From Cladosporium sp. IMV 00045 (taxonomy: Eukaryota > Ascomycota > Dothideomycetes > Cladosporiales > Cladosporiaceae): 64,000 bases of DNA. The notes under the pieces are model-generated. The model was not told the origin of the DNA. It saw only the letters and a list, made by a program, of their open reading frames with translations, and did no database searches. Of this stretch, positions 28,726 through 40,113 are shown in pieces. Both the position numbers and the translations under genes were made by a program. The stretch lies in assembly GCA_001931905.2 (NCBI GenBank), contig MSJI02000626.1, forward strand, positions 1 through 64,000, written 5' to 3'. The number at the start of each line of letters is the position of its first letter. Within the stretch, counting starts at the first letter, position 1.

Positions 28726-30360
28726 TTAAGGTGTCTCGACGCTCATGGGGCGCTTCTTCGATAGATATAAGATCACCAGCGTAAGGACGATCTCTATCGC
28801 AAAGAACATGGATGCCATCTCGTAGCCGATAGGGAACTGTGGCGCATCTCCAGTAGGGTAGATCAATAGGGGCACCCATGCCTGGAAGGTGAATGCCGCG
28901 GTCTCAACAATCCCAATGACAATGGCTCGATGTTCGGCCGAGTAAGAAAGAATCTCGTTGATCCACGTAATGATCATTGCACCCGCACCCGTCTCGCAGA
29001 AAGTGAGAAGCCAGCCGGTAAACATTGCTGCCAAGTTGCTGTTGGGCCATATTGACAGAATGATAGTGCCGATAATGGCGACCACGCAAGCGAATATGAT
29101 CAGGGGCCACCGCATACGAATTGCGTCGGACGCCCAGGCGTAGCTGAGTGTGAAGCAGATTTGCATGCCATATCCAGCACTGGGGATCACGTTGATCTCT
29201 TCCCGAGTGTACAGTCCAGTGTCCTCAAGCCACAGGTTGAAGTAGGAGTAGATGCGAATGCCAAGCACATGGGCAATGAAAATTGCGCAGAACAGGTAAA
29301 CAGGCCAGGTAGTGAGAATGCATTTCCAGATGGCCAATGTGAGCTTTTTCATTGGCGCTCGACCATGACTTTCCATGCGATTGACGGCCATCTCGCGATC
29401 GGTATCACTCAACCATTTGGCTTTTGATGATGTGGGAGCATCCGGAATGGCCCAGTAACCATACAAGCAAACGGGTATTCCAATAATGCCTAACAGATGT
29501 GAGTTTCTATGTTCATTGCGCGATCCATCGATTCATCGGAGAAGACCTACCGTCGAATATGAACAGCCATTGCCACGCCGCAAGCCCGGCTCGGCCATCC
29601 ATGCCTGCAAGAAGACCGGCCTGCAAGTAGCTATTGTTTGATTAGTATCAAATTAATGTTCTTCTACGCTTCTAGAACCTACCCAGAGAACATTTGCGCA
29701 GCGCTAGAGGATGCTTGAAAGATGCATGCCCTTTTACCCAGTTCCGCAGGAGTATACCAGCTGCCCAGTAAAGTCATGATGCCAGGATAAGCTGATGCTT
29801 CTAACAGACCGACAAGGAAGCGAAGAGCACACAGCGTTCTAACGTTCTTCACGCCTGCCATACCCATTACGATGATGCTCCACAGGAGCTCTGCAGTCGG
29901 TAGCCAAATGGATGGCCGCACTTTCGTGATAATAATCTGGGAGGGAAGCTGTCCAATGATATAGCCGACCGTCCAGAAAGTGCTGAGGTAGTTGAGATCG
30001 TTGCCACTCATGTTGATATCCTCGCGCATGCCAGACACATAGGCATTTGTGACCTATAGTATAGTCAGCGAAAGCACATTCGCATCGTGATGGGCGCTCG
30101 TTTGATCTTACATTTGTCTGGTCCAGATACTTGACGAAGTATGCCACACAACAGTATGACAAGATCCACCAATCGATCTTTGCAACGAACTTTCGTTCTT
30201 CCGGAGGCTTGTCCAAGGAATCCCAAAGGACACGCAATATGCGTTTGCTCAGCGGCAGCTGAGGTCTTTCAGCACCATCTTGCACAACGGCCTCTTTCAA
30301 GGGCTTCGGGTGCTTCTGTCCGAGCTTCTGATCGTTATGGGCTGTTGCGCTTGAAGCCAT
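28726..30360 (-). CDS. MFS transporter, anion:cation symporter (ACS) family
   Basis: Four exons (30112-30360, 29683-30053, 29551-29630, 28726-29489) join in frame to 487 aa with 12 probable transmembrane helices. Conserved ACS blocks include CCVAYFVKYLDQTNVTNAYV, GYIIGQLPSQIIITKVRPSI, RFLVGLLEASAYPGIMTLLG and an ending with SKKRPMSVETP. Such proteins import vitamins or organic anions with protons (pantothenate, allantoate and similar); the substrate here is not readable. It is only distantly like the ACS gene at 13177-14885, with different intron positions. It is convergent with the P450 gene and divergent from the dipeptidase-like gene, so it could serve the same pathway. Confidence 0.9.
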
Positions 30361-31167
30361 GCTGTTGTAGACGATGTGGCTCGACCGCTCTCAGCAGATG
30401 TCAGGCGCACCTTGAATAAGCGTTGCGAACGTTCGATGAGCTCTTCAAAATGAGATAAAGTCAACCGTTGGATTTTGTTGGCAAAAGACCCAAGAGCCGA
30501 GTGCTTCACAAGCTAGTCCGAAGGGAAACGAGTCAGTATCGAGGCGCAATTTCAATCATTTTCGTCGACTGCTTCAGTTTACCTCTTATCATAAGTGCTA
30601 TCGTGGTAGTAGTTGGCGACTAAAGCTGCACGCCATCGCCCCACTCAATGGTGAATGTGCAATGACCAATCACGCGTCGGTCTTTGAGCTCAATGTGAAG
30701 CGATGACCGATAGATATGGTGCATATGCGCCTTCTCGGTTCGATTCTCTAATTGCGGAAGTTATATGTTTCCTAGGAAGAGAGTCCTAGAGTCGCAAACA
30801 GGTGGCCAGCGCGAAGTCCGTAGAATTTCCAAAAGCTGTGAAACGGTCAAGCGTGGAATTGAATACCTGTCATAATAGTCCATAAATGAATGACCTGGCG
30901 TGAGGATTCAGGTGATAAGTACGGCAATAGCCGTGAAGTGTTGAGCGCGCGAAGGATATCGCAGCGCATTGCCAAGTTGACGGTGTTTCCAATTGACAAG
31001 CATGGTGCTTAGGATCGGCATAGTTCCGATAAGCCTGTACAAGAGCATCCGAAGGCCCTAGAAGAGTTCTTGATAGGTCACTCGCATCCAATACCTGATC
31101 GAAGCAACCATCTTCTACCATTCGAAGCTTACCGACGACTTTACTGGGCAGTCACCTAGCAGCAATC
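30361..31167. other. Divergent promoter between ACS transporter and dipeptidase-like gene
   Basis: No coding region supported. A GGTTCGATTCT string near 30738 resembles a tRNA B box, but no cloverleaf can be drawn around it. Confidence 0.5.
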
Positions 31168-32172
31168 ATGCCAACCGAACAAGAAGCTCTAGACCTCTAT
31201 CGATCGGTCATTCACTTCGACGGCCTCAACATCGCCAACTTCTCGCGAGGCATCTTCCAAGCATGGCGCGATGGCGGCATCACTGGCGTGTCTTGCACAT
31301 GTGGTCTTTGGGAGGGTCTTCGCGGCAGCCTCGCGAACGTCGTTCAATGGAAGGAATGGTTCGAAGAGCACTCTGACTTGATTGTTCAAGCTCATAGCGT
31401 TGCCGATATTCGCGCGGCAAAGGCATCCAATCGCACTGCAGTTCTTCTCAGCTGGCAAAACACCGCGGGTATCGAGGACCAGCTATCATATCTTCGTGTG
31501 TTCCGCGATCTGGGCGTGCGTCAGATGCAGCTCACTTACAACACGCAGAATTACAGCGGTGCCGGTTACACGGAGCTTCGTGATTCTGGCTTGACCGGGT
31601 TTGGAAGAGAGGTCGTCGATGAAATGGCGAAGTTGGGGATTGTTTGCGATCTTAGCCATGTTGGACCGCAGACGACAGAGGATGTGATCAACTACGCACC
31701 GGATGGGAAGCCACCTTGTTTCTCGCATGTCTTGCCAGGAGGACTGAAAGATCATCCGAGAAACAAGAGCGACGACTTGATCAAACTCTTAGGATCAAAA
31801 GGCGGGTTTGTTGGCCTTAGCCAGTTTGGTCCACATATGGCCAAAGGCAACGAAAGCACCATCGATGACTACGTTGACGCGCTGGACTATGTTATTGGCT
31901 TGATTGGCGAAAATATTGTGGGTATTGGCTCGGATTCCAGTGAAGGCCACGGTCGACCGAGCGACTTCATGGCCTGGTGCAATAAAGACAAGGGCTATGC
32001 GAGAAAGCTTACTCCTTGGGGTAGCCAACATGTTGTAAAGCCTTTGGGAAAGCTTGCGGATCGCCCACAGCTGGCACTTGCAATGGCAAGGAAGGGCTGG
32101 AGCGAGTCGAAAATCATTAAGGTCTTGGGTGAAAATTGGCTGCAGTATCTGAAATTGATATTTGGAGAGTGA
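31168..32172 (+). CDS. Divergent membrane-dipeptidase-like protein (peptidase M19 family)
   Basis: Single exon of 334 aa, no signal peptide. The M19 fold is recognisable from VCDLSHVGPQTTEDVINYAP, CFSHVLPGGLKDHPRNKSDD and NIVGIGSDSSEGHG. Canonical zinc dipeptidases bind two metals through HxD near the N-terminus, a bridging Glu (EGGH), two His and an Asp. Here the HxD site reads FDGLNIANF and the Glu region reads SWQNTAGIEDQL, so three of the usual ligands are replaced. The two later His, the Arg of HPRN and the Asp of GSD remain. This matches a divergent M19 branch whose reaction I do not know; classical dipeptide hydrolysis is doubtful. Dipeptidases of this superfamily act in some fungal metabolite clusters, which is relevant to the nearby P450, transporter and aminotransferase. 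Confidence 0.85.
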   Translation: MPTEQEALDLYRSVIHFDGLNIANFSRGIFQAWRDGGITGVSCTCGLWEGLRGSLANVVQWKEWFEEHSDLIVQAHSVADIRAAKASNRTAVLLSWQNTAGIEDQLSYLRVFRDLGVRQMQLTYNTQNYSGAGYTELRDSGLTGFGREVVDEMAKLGIVCDLSHVGPQTTEDVINYAPDGKPPCFSHVLPGGLKDHPRNKSDDLIKLLGSKGGFVGLSQFGPHMAKGNESTIDDYVDALDYVIGLIGENIVGIGSDSSEGHGRPSDFMAWCNKDKGYARKLTPWGSQHVVKPLGKLADRPQLALAMARKGWSESKIIKVLGENWLQYLKLIFGE

Positions 32173-32403
32173 GGTGCTCAGATCTTCATCAATCCGTTGC
32201 CAAGTGCTAAATGCATACTGCTATGCTTTCCTTGAGAAAGTATGACGCGTGACGTAGTGACTTAAGCCCAGTCAGAATCATTTAGAATCGCAAACGATCA
32301 TGCTCTGAGAAATGTAAATTACAAAGTCTATTTTCATGAAGTAAGATAAGCGCTCGAACAACGGAATCACGCACCAAATTACAGATCCAAGGCTTCTCCG
32401 AAA

Positions 32404-34648
32404 TTACCCAAAGACTTCCATCATAAAGTCATACTTGATTCTCATTCCTTTATCTCTCGCTTTTGCCGTGAGCAGATGGCAGCGATCTGAAAGAATCTCG
32501 CCAACGATAGGCGTGCCGCAGTACTAGAAAGAGAGTCAGCAACTTGTGAACAGAGTCTGAAAATAGCAAACGGTGGGAATGGCAACTCACAAAGACACCA
32601 ATCTTCCTATCATGGACCCCAGTGTCGATCATGTCCTGGAAATGCCTCTCGAGAATATCATCAAAGTCCGGTCGGCCAAAGTGGCTTGGCTGTTTCAAGC
32701 CTGTCAGGGCAGAGTATGGCGCAGCTTCGGTTCTGTAGCTGTCGAGCAGGTAACGGAAGACGTGTGTGGATATGTTCTTTCGCTTTGCGGTGATGTGAGT
32801 GTTGATGTTCAGTTCGAGGTTTCCGTCCTGCGCCAGCGGGCGAGCTCCGTCAATCGTGCGGTTGAGCAGATCAGAGAACCAGAGTAAATTGTTCTTCTCA
32901 CGGACAGTCCAGTGAAAATCGACACGGCGCTCAGGGTTGGGGTGTTTGCTCGGTGCATTGATCTCACCGTCGACCTCCTCATCTGTGAGAGTCGCACTAC
33001 TCGGACGTGAGGGTGCGCGACTGGCAGCTCTGGAAACAGCACGGCTGGTCGGCTGAGACGTGCTGCCGCGAGGAGCTCTGGAACCGCCCCTAGAACGGCT
33101 GCGACTGCGGCTAATGGAGAATGAACGAGAACGACGACGTTCCTCCCATGGGTCTGAGGTGCCGGTGAAGTGGTCTTCAAGATCAGCAAGAATCGCGGAG
33201 AAGGGCGTAATACCGATACCTCCACCGATAATTATGGAATGGCTGTAGTCGTAGAATCGCTGGGCTGGTGCACCGAAAGGACCGTCAATACCAACATGAA
33301 TGTCTCTATCCTCTGGTAGGTCTTGCAACGCTGTCGTCCAGTCTCCCTCAAATTTGATGTGTACGTGCAGCACGTTTCCGCGACAGTACGAAACAGTGAA
33401 TGGATGCCACTGAAAGAATGACAGCTCAGGCACCTGGAGAAGGATATACTGGCCAGCATTGTATTTCCAATCCTTGCCTCGGGGATGCTTGCAAGTAACG
33501 AGCACAGCATCGGTGTCAAGAACTTTGATACGTGCGGGCACTCGATAGAATCCACGCAGGAAGCGCCATGTGCGCTCGAACAAGACCAGAAGTGTAGGGA
33601 AGGCGAGCCAGTAGCCGAGCATGGGGTGTTGTAGCAGCATTGCCGTACCATGTGCACATAGCATACCGATCATTGGAAACATGAGCAAGTGGCCAAACTG
33701 GAAGATCTCGTAGCTTCTAGACCGGATGAAAGGCATACTGAGAAGAGAGATTAACCAGAAACAGATGAACGCAACAATGCCGGTCCAGCCGGGCAAGCTG
33801 CGGACGTAAGAGCCATAAGAGCGAGGTACCGAGTCAGGACCATGGAGTCGTATCAAAGCTTCCTCTCTTGATGTACTCGATCCTTGTACCAAGGTACCAC
33901 TGAGGTGAGAAATTGCGTGAATGGTTGCAAAGACAAGCCCGGCGATACTCATGCGGATGTGAAACTCCTGGCTCAGATCCCAGTTGACGAAGCGGCTGAT
34001 CAGGTAACTCCTTCGCAAGAAAGTGGAAAAGTGTCTGCTCATGCTCAGCAGCATGAAGAACAATGTCGGGTAGAGAGCGCCAGCAGCCAACTTGGCAAAC
34101 CCAACCCCGAGCCCATATGCGTCGCGATACTCTTGGCCAAGGAAGTACGTGAGGCCTTGCCACAGACCAAACCCAAGCTGAAGTGCCACCACGACTGTCA
34201 TGAAGATGATTGCGGGTCCATGGACGGCCCAGTAGGCGCGAATGCGTCGTCGCGTTGGAATGCGATGCTCTTTGTCCTTATCCTCGCTATCCTGTTCTGC
34301 ACTATCCGTCTGTTTCTGGCTGGGAATCCTCAACTTCTTCACTCGCGCGGCAAAATCCTCTTTGCTTAGCTTCGCATCGCAGTCGGGCAAAAGTTGGCAA
34401 AGGAAGGCATGGAGACCATCTCCTTTGTGATTCTCATTCTTTTCTAGATCCCTGCGCGCGGGATGAAGGATATGGTGTTTCTTTGGCTCGGGCGCAAGTT
34501 CCTTGTGAACCTCGTGTAGCTTCGCTTCCAGCTCGTCGAAGACAACAAATCCATCCTTGTCTTTATCCAGGTCCTGGAAAAAGTGATCGACTTCCTCGTC
34601 GGTGAGAGGCTTGTACTCTTCCGAGGCCACTTCAATGGGCTCAAGCAT
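32404..34648 (-). CDS. EF-hand NADPH oxidase (NoxC-like / ferric reductase superfamily)
   Basis: Two exons (32591-34648, 32404-32523; intron 32524-32590) give 725 aa. Residues 28-39 form a canonical EF-hand loop (DKDKDGFVVFDE), suggesting Ca2+ control. About six transmembrane helices (150-370) carry two haem-binding His pairs: FHIRMSIAGLVFATIHAISH and GHLLMFPMIGMLCAHG. FAD binding is shown by HPFTVSYC and NADPH binding by GGGIGITPFSAIL; the C-terminal exon supplies YCGTPIVGEIL. The enzyme would pass electrons from NADPH across a membrane to O2, giving superoxide. An Arg/Ser-repeat insert (about 515-560, SRSFSISRSRSRSRGGSRAP) splits the NADPH domain and is unusual. NoxC is favoured by the N-terminal EF hand; a metalloreductase remains possible. 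Confidence 0.88.
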
Positions 34649-35437
34649 GTCGGCCGGTAGTCACCTCACCGGTAGAGAGGCTCAAATGGATTCGAGAGCA
34701 ATGACAGGAAAAAGATACATCAACCTGCCCTTGGGCGAGACACGGCGTCATTGTACTTGAGCAGCCCTGCAAGCATAAGGCTGCGACAAGCCGTCGCCCA
34801 GAAGACCGTAGCCTTTAGTACCATGGCATTTTGGCTCAAACACTGTTTGCCCAGAGGAGTCTTTGCTGGGCAGCAGGACGACAACGTCAGTCCGCGACCT
34901 GGCGCCAGGAACAAAGTGGACCTCGGTACAGGTGAAACCCAATCAGAGACATCGAATTGACTTGGCGGGCGACGATTCCAAGAACGCCTGCTGGAGAGCC
35001 TGGTAAGCATGACCAGTCTCGCTATTCACCAGCAGGTGTTCCAAACGCCCAGCTTCTGAACGCCTCATCGTCTCATATCGCCAATATGGTCTGTGACACG
35101 GCATTTTTTGGCAGTCTCCCGAGATTGAGTATCTTTTTTACGCTGGTACTTGATCCCGCATATCGCCGCCCATGTGAAAACAGCATGGCACAAGAACGCC
35201 GAGTCCTCACCGTCGCGGCACATAGACGACAACAATCGCACGTCGCCTGCGTGGCATCATGATACACAGCAAGCTATAACGCATGAGATCTATCTGAGAG
35301 CATGTGTCGAAGGTTTGACGCGAATAGGAGTCACATTGCGATTCTGCCACGCTTCAGCTAGCATCGTTCTACGAAAACACCAGATCGACAAGATCTCCCT
35401 TCATTACTAGCTGCTTTGGGTTCCCTGAATCCCAGTA
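34649..35437. other. Intergenic, no supported gene
   Basis: Promoter of the minus-strand NADPH oxidase and 3' flank of the glyoxalase-fold gene. Several short open frames show no recognisable domain or splice pattern. Confidence 0.5.
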
Positions 35438-35900
35438 TCACATGTTGTGGTTCACAACCTCGAAGTTGATCCCACAGACCGGGTCCCTCACAAAGGCAGC
35501 ATAGTACCCAGGGTGGTACTCGGGTCGAGGGCCAGGTGCTCCATTGTCTTTACCCCCGGCCTTGATCGCGGCTTCGTAGAATTTATCTACAAGGTCGTTG
35601 TCTATTCAAGTCAGCCAATACGTAGCTTCAGAGCCTCGAGCCTTGGAGGTTAAACAACTCACTCTTCACATTGAGAGCTGTATGCTCGTTCTGCATGACC
35701 TTCTCCAACGTTGCCGCGTCTCCTTCCACTCCTGCGACCCAGAAAAATGGTAGCTGGTCACCCAAGCCAACCGAATGGGAGACTGGTCGCATGATTTCCT
35801 TGAAGTCCAGAGGCGCAAGAGCGGCGAGCAAGAACTTGACGACGTCGTCGAGCTTAGAGAGCGGGACTACGACACACGTGTGGTCCACGGTGACAGGCAT
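35438..35900 (-). CDS. Glyoxalase/bleomycin-resistance fold (VOC superfamily) protein
   Basis: Two exons (35663-35900, 35438-35601; intron 35602-35662) give 133 aa, typical for a single-unit VOC protein. It starts with the beta-strand block VDHTCVVVPLSKLDDVVKFL, continues with LGDQLPFFWVAGVEGDAATL and a central His, and ends with GYYAAFVRDPVCGINFEVVN, where the penultimate strand carries the Glu typical of metal binding. VOC proteins include glyoxalases, dioxygenases and resistance proteins; the reaction here is unknown. No signal peptide. A TATATAT stretch near 36015 lies about 115 bp upstream. Confidence 0.82.
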
Positions 35901-36376
35901 GTTGAATTGAGGAGAGGTGATGGATGGTTATGAATCGTGTTTGTTTGACGTGCAGTTGCTTTGAGTGTTTGAATCTCTAACTGATCAGTAACTGTTCGCG
36001 GGACTGAACGTCTTTATATATGCAAAGATGGATGCAACAGTGGCACGAGCATCCATCCAGTAGTGTAACATAAATATAGGCAGTCAGCTCTAACCCAGCG
36101 AACCAGACGATCATAAGTGAAGCACAAGCATTTGGAAGGATTGTTTCCCCTCACAGCTGCGAGCGGTCAATTGAGGTCTGGAGTTTGTGGCTGAAGTCAA
36201 ATGCCATTCTGGGATGGTGGAGCTCTGGATTGGCTCAGCTGTCCAGGCAGCAAGCGCGGATTTGGAACGATGCAGCAAGATTGTTGATATACACAACCCA
36301 TAGGTTTATGTATCGCGAAGGACTTCTTTATGTTGTTGCATGAATCGTGGTCATACGAATAAACGCATTGAGTTGA
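35901..36376. other. Intergenic between VOC gene and aminotransferase
   Basis: Promoter of the VOC gene (TTTATATATG near 36013-36022) and 3' flank of the aminotransferase. No gene seen. Confidence 0.5.
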
Positions 36377-37770
36377 TTATGATTCCAAGACGGGCACATC
36401 ATCGAACTCCTTCCTCATGAAAAGCCTCATTTTTTCCAAACCCTCTTTCACGACCTCCTCACGATTTACATAACCGAACCTGACATAACCCTTGAATTCA
36501 TCACCGAAACAATCGCCCGGTAGAAGCATCACACCCGTCTTCTCCTGCAAAGTCTTGCAGAAAGCCGGCGCATCAACGAGCTTTCCGTCTCTCTCAAACT
36601 TGACCAACGCCGTGGTTCCAGCCAACGGTTTGACCCACGAGCAGTACTCGTCGTGCTTGATGATGAAACGCTCAAGCTGTTCCAGATTCTTCTTCGCAAG
36701 CTGGATGTTTCTTCCCAGCAAGGCGTGAATGGTCTCCGGGCTGAGAGCGAATGCCGCCACGCTTTGGTCCAATTGGCTGACGGAAATGGTGGTGTAGTCG
36801 CGAACCTTTGCGATTTGCTCGATCGTCTCTCTGTTGCGGCTGGCAATCCAGCCGACGCGGATGCCCGCGAGAGAGTAGGCTTTGCTGAGCGAGCCGGTCG
36901 CGATGGTGTTGGCGTAGCCTGTAATGGATGTTAGTAACAAAACCTTGAGCACCGGAACTGGAATACCTACCAGTAGACAAGATAGAGGGTGGAAAGGAAG
37001 AGTCAAGCGGCGATATGGAATGGAAGAGAGGGCGGTAGACTTCGTCGCTCATAATGGGTAGGGACTTTGATTGTGCCCAGTCTGTCAAAGCGTGGAGGAG
37101 TGACTTCGGCAAGATGGCTCCCGTCGGATTCTGAGGATTGCTATGAGACAGTTAGACGACCGAAGAACTCAAGTCTTGCCGCGTGGGACATACTTGATGA
37201 TGATGAGTTTCGTGTTTGGCTTGACGAGAGCCTTCAACTCTTCAATATCCGGCAGCCAATTGTTCTCTGGCTTCGATTTCCACAGGGAAACTTCAGCACC
37301 TAGACTCTCAGGAATGGAATAGAGCTGCTGATACGTTGGGTAATGACAGACGACATGGTCGCCAGGACCGACAAGGGCATAGAGAGCCAGATGGTTGGCG
37401 GCGATTGCGCCCGGAGTGATGAGGATGTTGTCTGGCGACAGAGGAGTTCCGACCTTGCTAGAGTACAGGCGGCTCAGGTGGTTACGAAGGGTCGTAGAGC
37501 CACGAATCTCACCATAGCCTTGGACTTTCGAGCTATCGAGTAGAGTGCTCGCAGAAGCGGTCTTGTCTTCGGAGAGTTCCAGAAGCTCGTCAATTGAGAT
37601 ACTCGCACAGCATGTTTCAGCGAGGTTGTATTTTGCTGTCGTCTCATACTCGTCCATCCACTTAATGCACGTCAGCAAAGCTCCTCATACTTCCTCATGT
37701 TCTTCAAGATAATGGTGTTCTTGGGCATCTGACTCACTTGTTCCACAGCAAAGGGCGGGATTGGCGCCAT
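36377..37770 (-). CDS. PLP-dependent aminotransferase, class I/II
   Basis: Four exons (37738-37770, 37194-37660, 36971-37140, 36377-36918) give 403 aa. The first exon encodes only MAPIPPFAVEQ and is joined by an intron with a GCTGAC branch to WMDEYETTAKYNLAETCC. Fold-type I features follow: GSTTLRNHLSRLYSS, HYPTYQQLYSIPESLGAEVS, KYNNPQNPTGAIL, SDEVYRPLF, and the PLP lysine (about K236) in TGSLSKAYSLAGIRVGW. The enzyme transfers an amino group between an amino acid and a 2-oxo acid, or performs a related PLP reaction such as ACC-synthase-like chemistry. The exact substrate is not readable. The fungal group starting MAPIPPFAVEQ is common and poorly characterised. Confidence 0.9.
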
Positions 37771-38757
37771 TTTTTTATTGCAGCACGATCAGAGCGAAAA
37801 ACTTCAAAATGGGTTCAGATGTTGCAAAGAAAACCACCGAATTGATCGTAATGTTGAAGCACTCACAACAACAGAGGTATTGAACACATGTATGCCATTC
37901 GGGTTCGGCAAGAGCGTCATGCGTCTAGACTCCGCAAAACACATGCGCTAGCGTACGCCCTTCGACATAACGCGACACAGCCTGTCCTCAACCGGACATA
38001 CACATATATATACCAGCACATACCAAAGAACTGGTCACAGTTCTTGGATTCACTGTGAAAGTGCGAGCACAGAAGCTTGAAGTTACGCCTTGCCGAAATC
38101 TTGACAGGCTACTATGTGGCATAACCTTCAGAATCTCTCCGGCAATCGATCAACCCCAAATCACTAGGAATATCACAGAAGCACACTTCGACCTTCTATC
38201 GCCAATTCGATCTTGCAAATACCGGGTATCCCGGCGGGCGTACCAGTCGCTGCTCCAGTATGAAGCTGCCATGCCCCAAGAGATGGCAGAGAGGCAGCAT
38301 ACTGCGGTATCCTGACATCGCTGGAGGTCGCTACTGTGTATAGTCAAGGTGTAAAGACGAATCGCTGGCATGGCCGAATAGAAGATCACGCGTGTTCGGA
38401 TGTCATCCTTACCGAGACATAACTCCGCTGAGACACCATGCCGTCGGCAAGCCGGCAAGCGCTGATGACGCTTCTTAGGGCGAGCAGGTGTAGTGGATGA
38501 AGACTATTGCTCCAATGAAATATTTGGCAATGGACAAATAGCTGTTGAGCACGAACGTGCGCCGAAATATTTCGTTTCGCCTGCACCTTCCACTCGAGTG
38601 GGCATGATTTTCACAGGATTTCGGAAGAACTTCGTGGGAAGTTGTCAAAAACGGCATCGGCAGCCAATGATGAAAATCATAGCCTCAACAAGACAACGCA
38701 TGGTCTGTTCTCAGCAATCGCGAATCGTGAACATCGTCTGGCATTTGCTCTATCTAA
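37771..38757. other. Intergenic, no supported gene
   Basis: Promoter of the aminotransferase (CATATATATAC near 38000-38012) and 3' flank of the SAT4-type gene. Nothing coding was recognised. Confidence 0.5.
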
Positions 38758-40113
38758 TCATTGCTTGCGACGATCATAGGATAGTGATCCGAGTTCGACA
38801 GCATCGTCGGTCGGCTGGCTGGACATGCGCTCCATGCGCACTCTGTACTCTTCGGTCTTCATGATGCCGCTCGGCGCCGGGTATCGCTCTGTGGAAGATG
38901 CGTCCTCGTCATCCTTCAGGGCCTCCTGGGACTCTTGCCAGCCTGGAGTTGACATGACGGATACCTGCGTCTGGCCAGCCTTCGATCCACCAAAGTCGAA
39001 CATCTTCGACTTCCTGTCGGAGTTCGGCTCGTTTGAAGTGAGGCGTGACGCTCTATCGCGGTAATGACTTCTGTTGCTTGATGATTTGATCTCCTGGTAC
39101 AGCATTCGCCTATAACATGTCAGTGATGGGCCAAGCCAAATGAAGAGGTTTCGAGAAGGGGCACCATACAGGACTGGGATCGAGATGGCCATGATTGATA
39201 CTGCAGGTTCGGTCAAAGTCCAGATGGTGAGATCGACGCGGTCATGGGTGATGTCCGGGCTCGTCATGTTGACTACCATGACTGACTTTACGATACCACA
39301 AATTCCAGCACTGGAACAAAGTTAGCACGGCAGGATAGGAACCTTTGAGAAGCTTCTCTTACATGGCACCCAAGCTCATCGCAATGGCCACGCCGAACTT
39401 CTCGCGACGTTTCATGACTAGGTTCATGAGGATTGGCCAAGGCATGAAGGCCAGTACGAAGTCCAAGATGGAAGAATAGTCTAATGCGTCTGTCAGTAAA
39501 ATGACTAGCTTGATCGTTGAATGGCAACCGTACAGCTAGCGCCCAACTGGAATTGTCCCAGCTTATTTTTGTCCCAGCAGGTTCCCGGTACGCTGTCGTC
39601 GAAGACCTTCGCCAAGGGTGTGCATTTAGCGAATCCAAAGATCCACACAAGGTTCATCGTCACATTGATAGTGATGATGATGAATATGAGAGCCCATTTC
39701 ATCCATTTGCTCGTAGAGATTCGATACAACATGATTGCGAACGATGTCTTTCCTGCTGAAGTCGCGATGATACCGAAGCAAGCGACGATGATGGTGTTCA
39801 GCTTGATAGTTCTCAAGTTCTCGTCGCTGATAGTGTCCATGTGACGACCGAATCCCAGAGAAATGATGTAGGAATTGATAGAAACGGCGATGAGTAAGGT
39901 CACCTGAAACACGCGACTTTGTTAGGAATAACGGTATATGGAACGTCCTGAATCCTACGGACTTACCCAAGAAAAGATTAGAAAGTGATCATCCCACCAC
40001 AGACCCTTCGTGCGCCATATCTTGCAGTAAACGCGAATTCCAAGGAGGATTCCAGCAATGGTCGTCAACGTCCACAATGTGGCATTCAAACGAACTCCTC
40101 CGGGGTTGTCCAT
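38758..40113 (-). CDS. Rhodopsin-domain (SAT4-type) integral membrane protein
   Basis: Five exons (39967-40113, 39534-39903, 39363-39480, 39170-39310, 38758-39109) give 375 aa. It has seven probable transmembrane helices and the blocks GIRVYCKIWRTKGLWWDDHF, AGKTSFAIMLYRIST, FGFAKCTPLAKVFD with PGTCWD, YYSSILDFVLAFMPWPIL and VDLTIWTLTEPAVSIMAISI. These are the signatures of the fungal SAT4/rhodopsin-like domain, a large family of seven-helix proteins that includes candidate pathogenesis-related receptors of the PTH11 type. The 130-residue cytoplasmic tail is rich in Ser, Asp and Arg and could be phosphorylated. Ligand and signalling role are unknown. Confidence 0.9.

Noticed and set aside
30730..30760. 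B-box-like GGTTCGATTCT
   Set aside because: No matching acceptor, D or anticodon stems upstream, so no tRNA.
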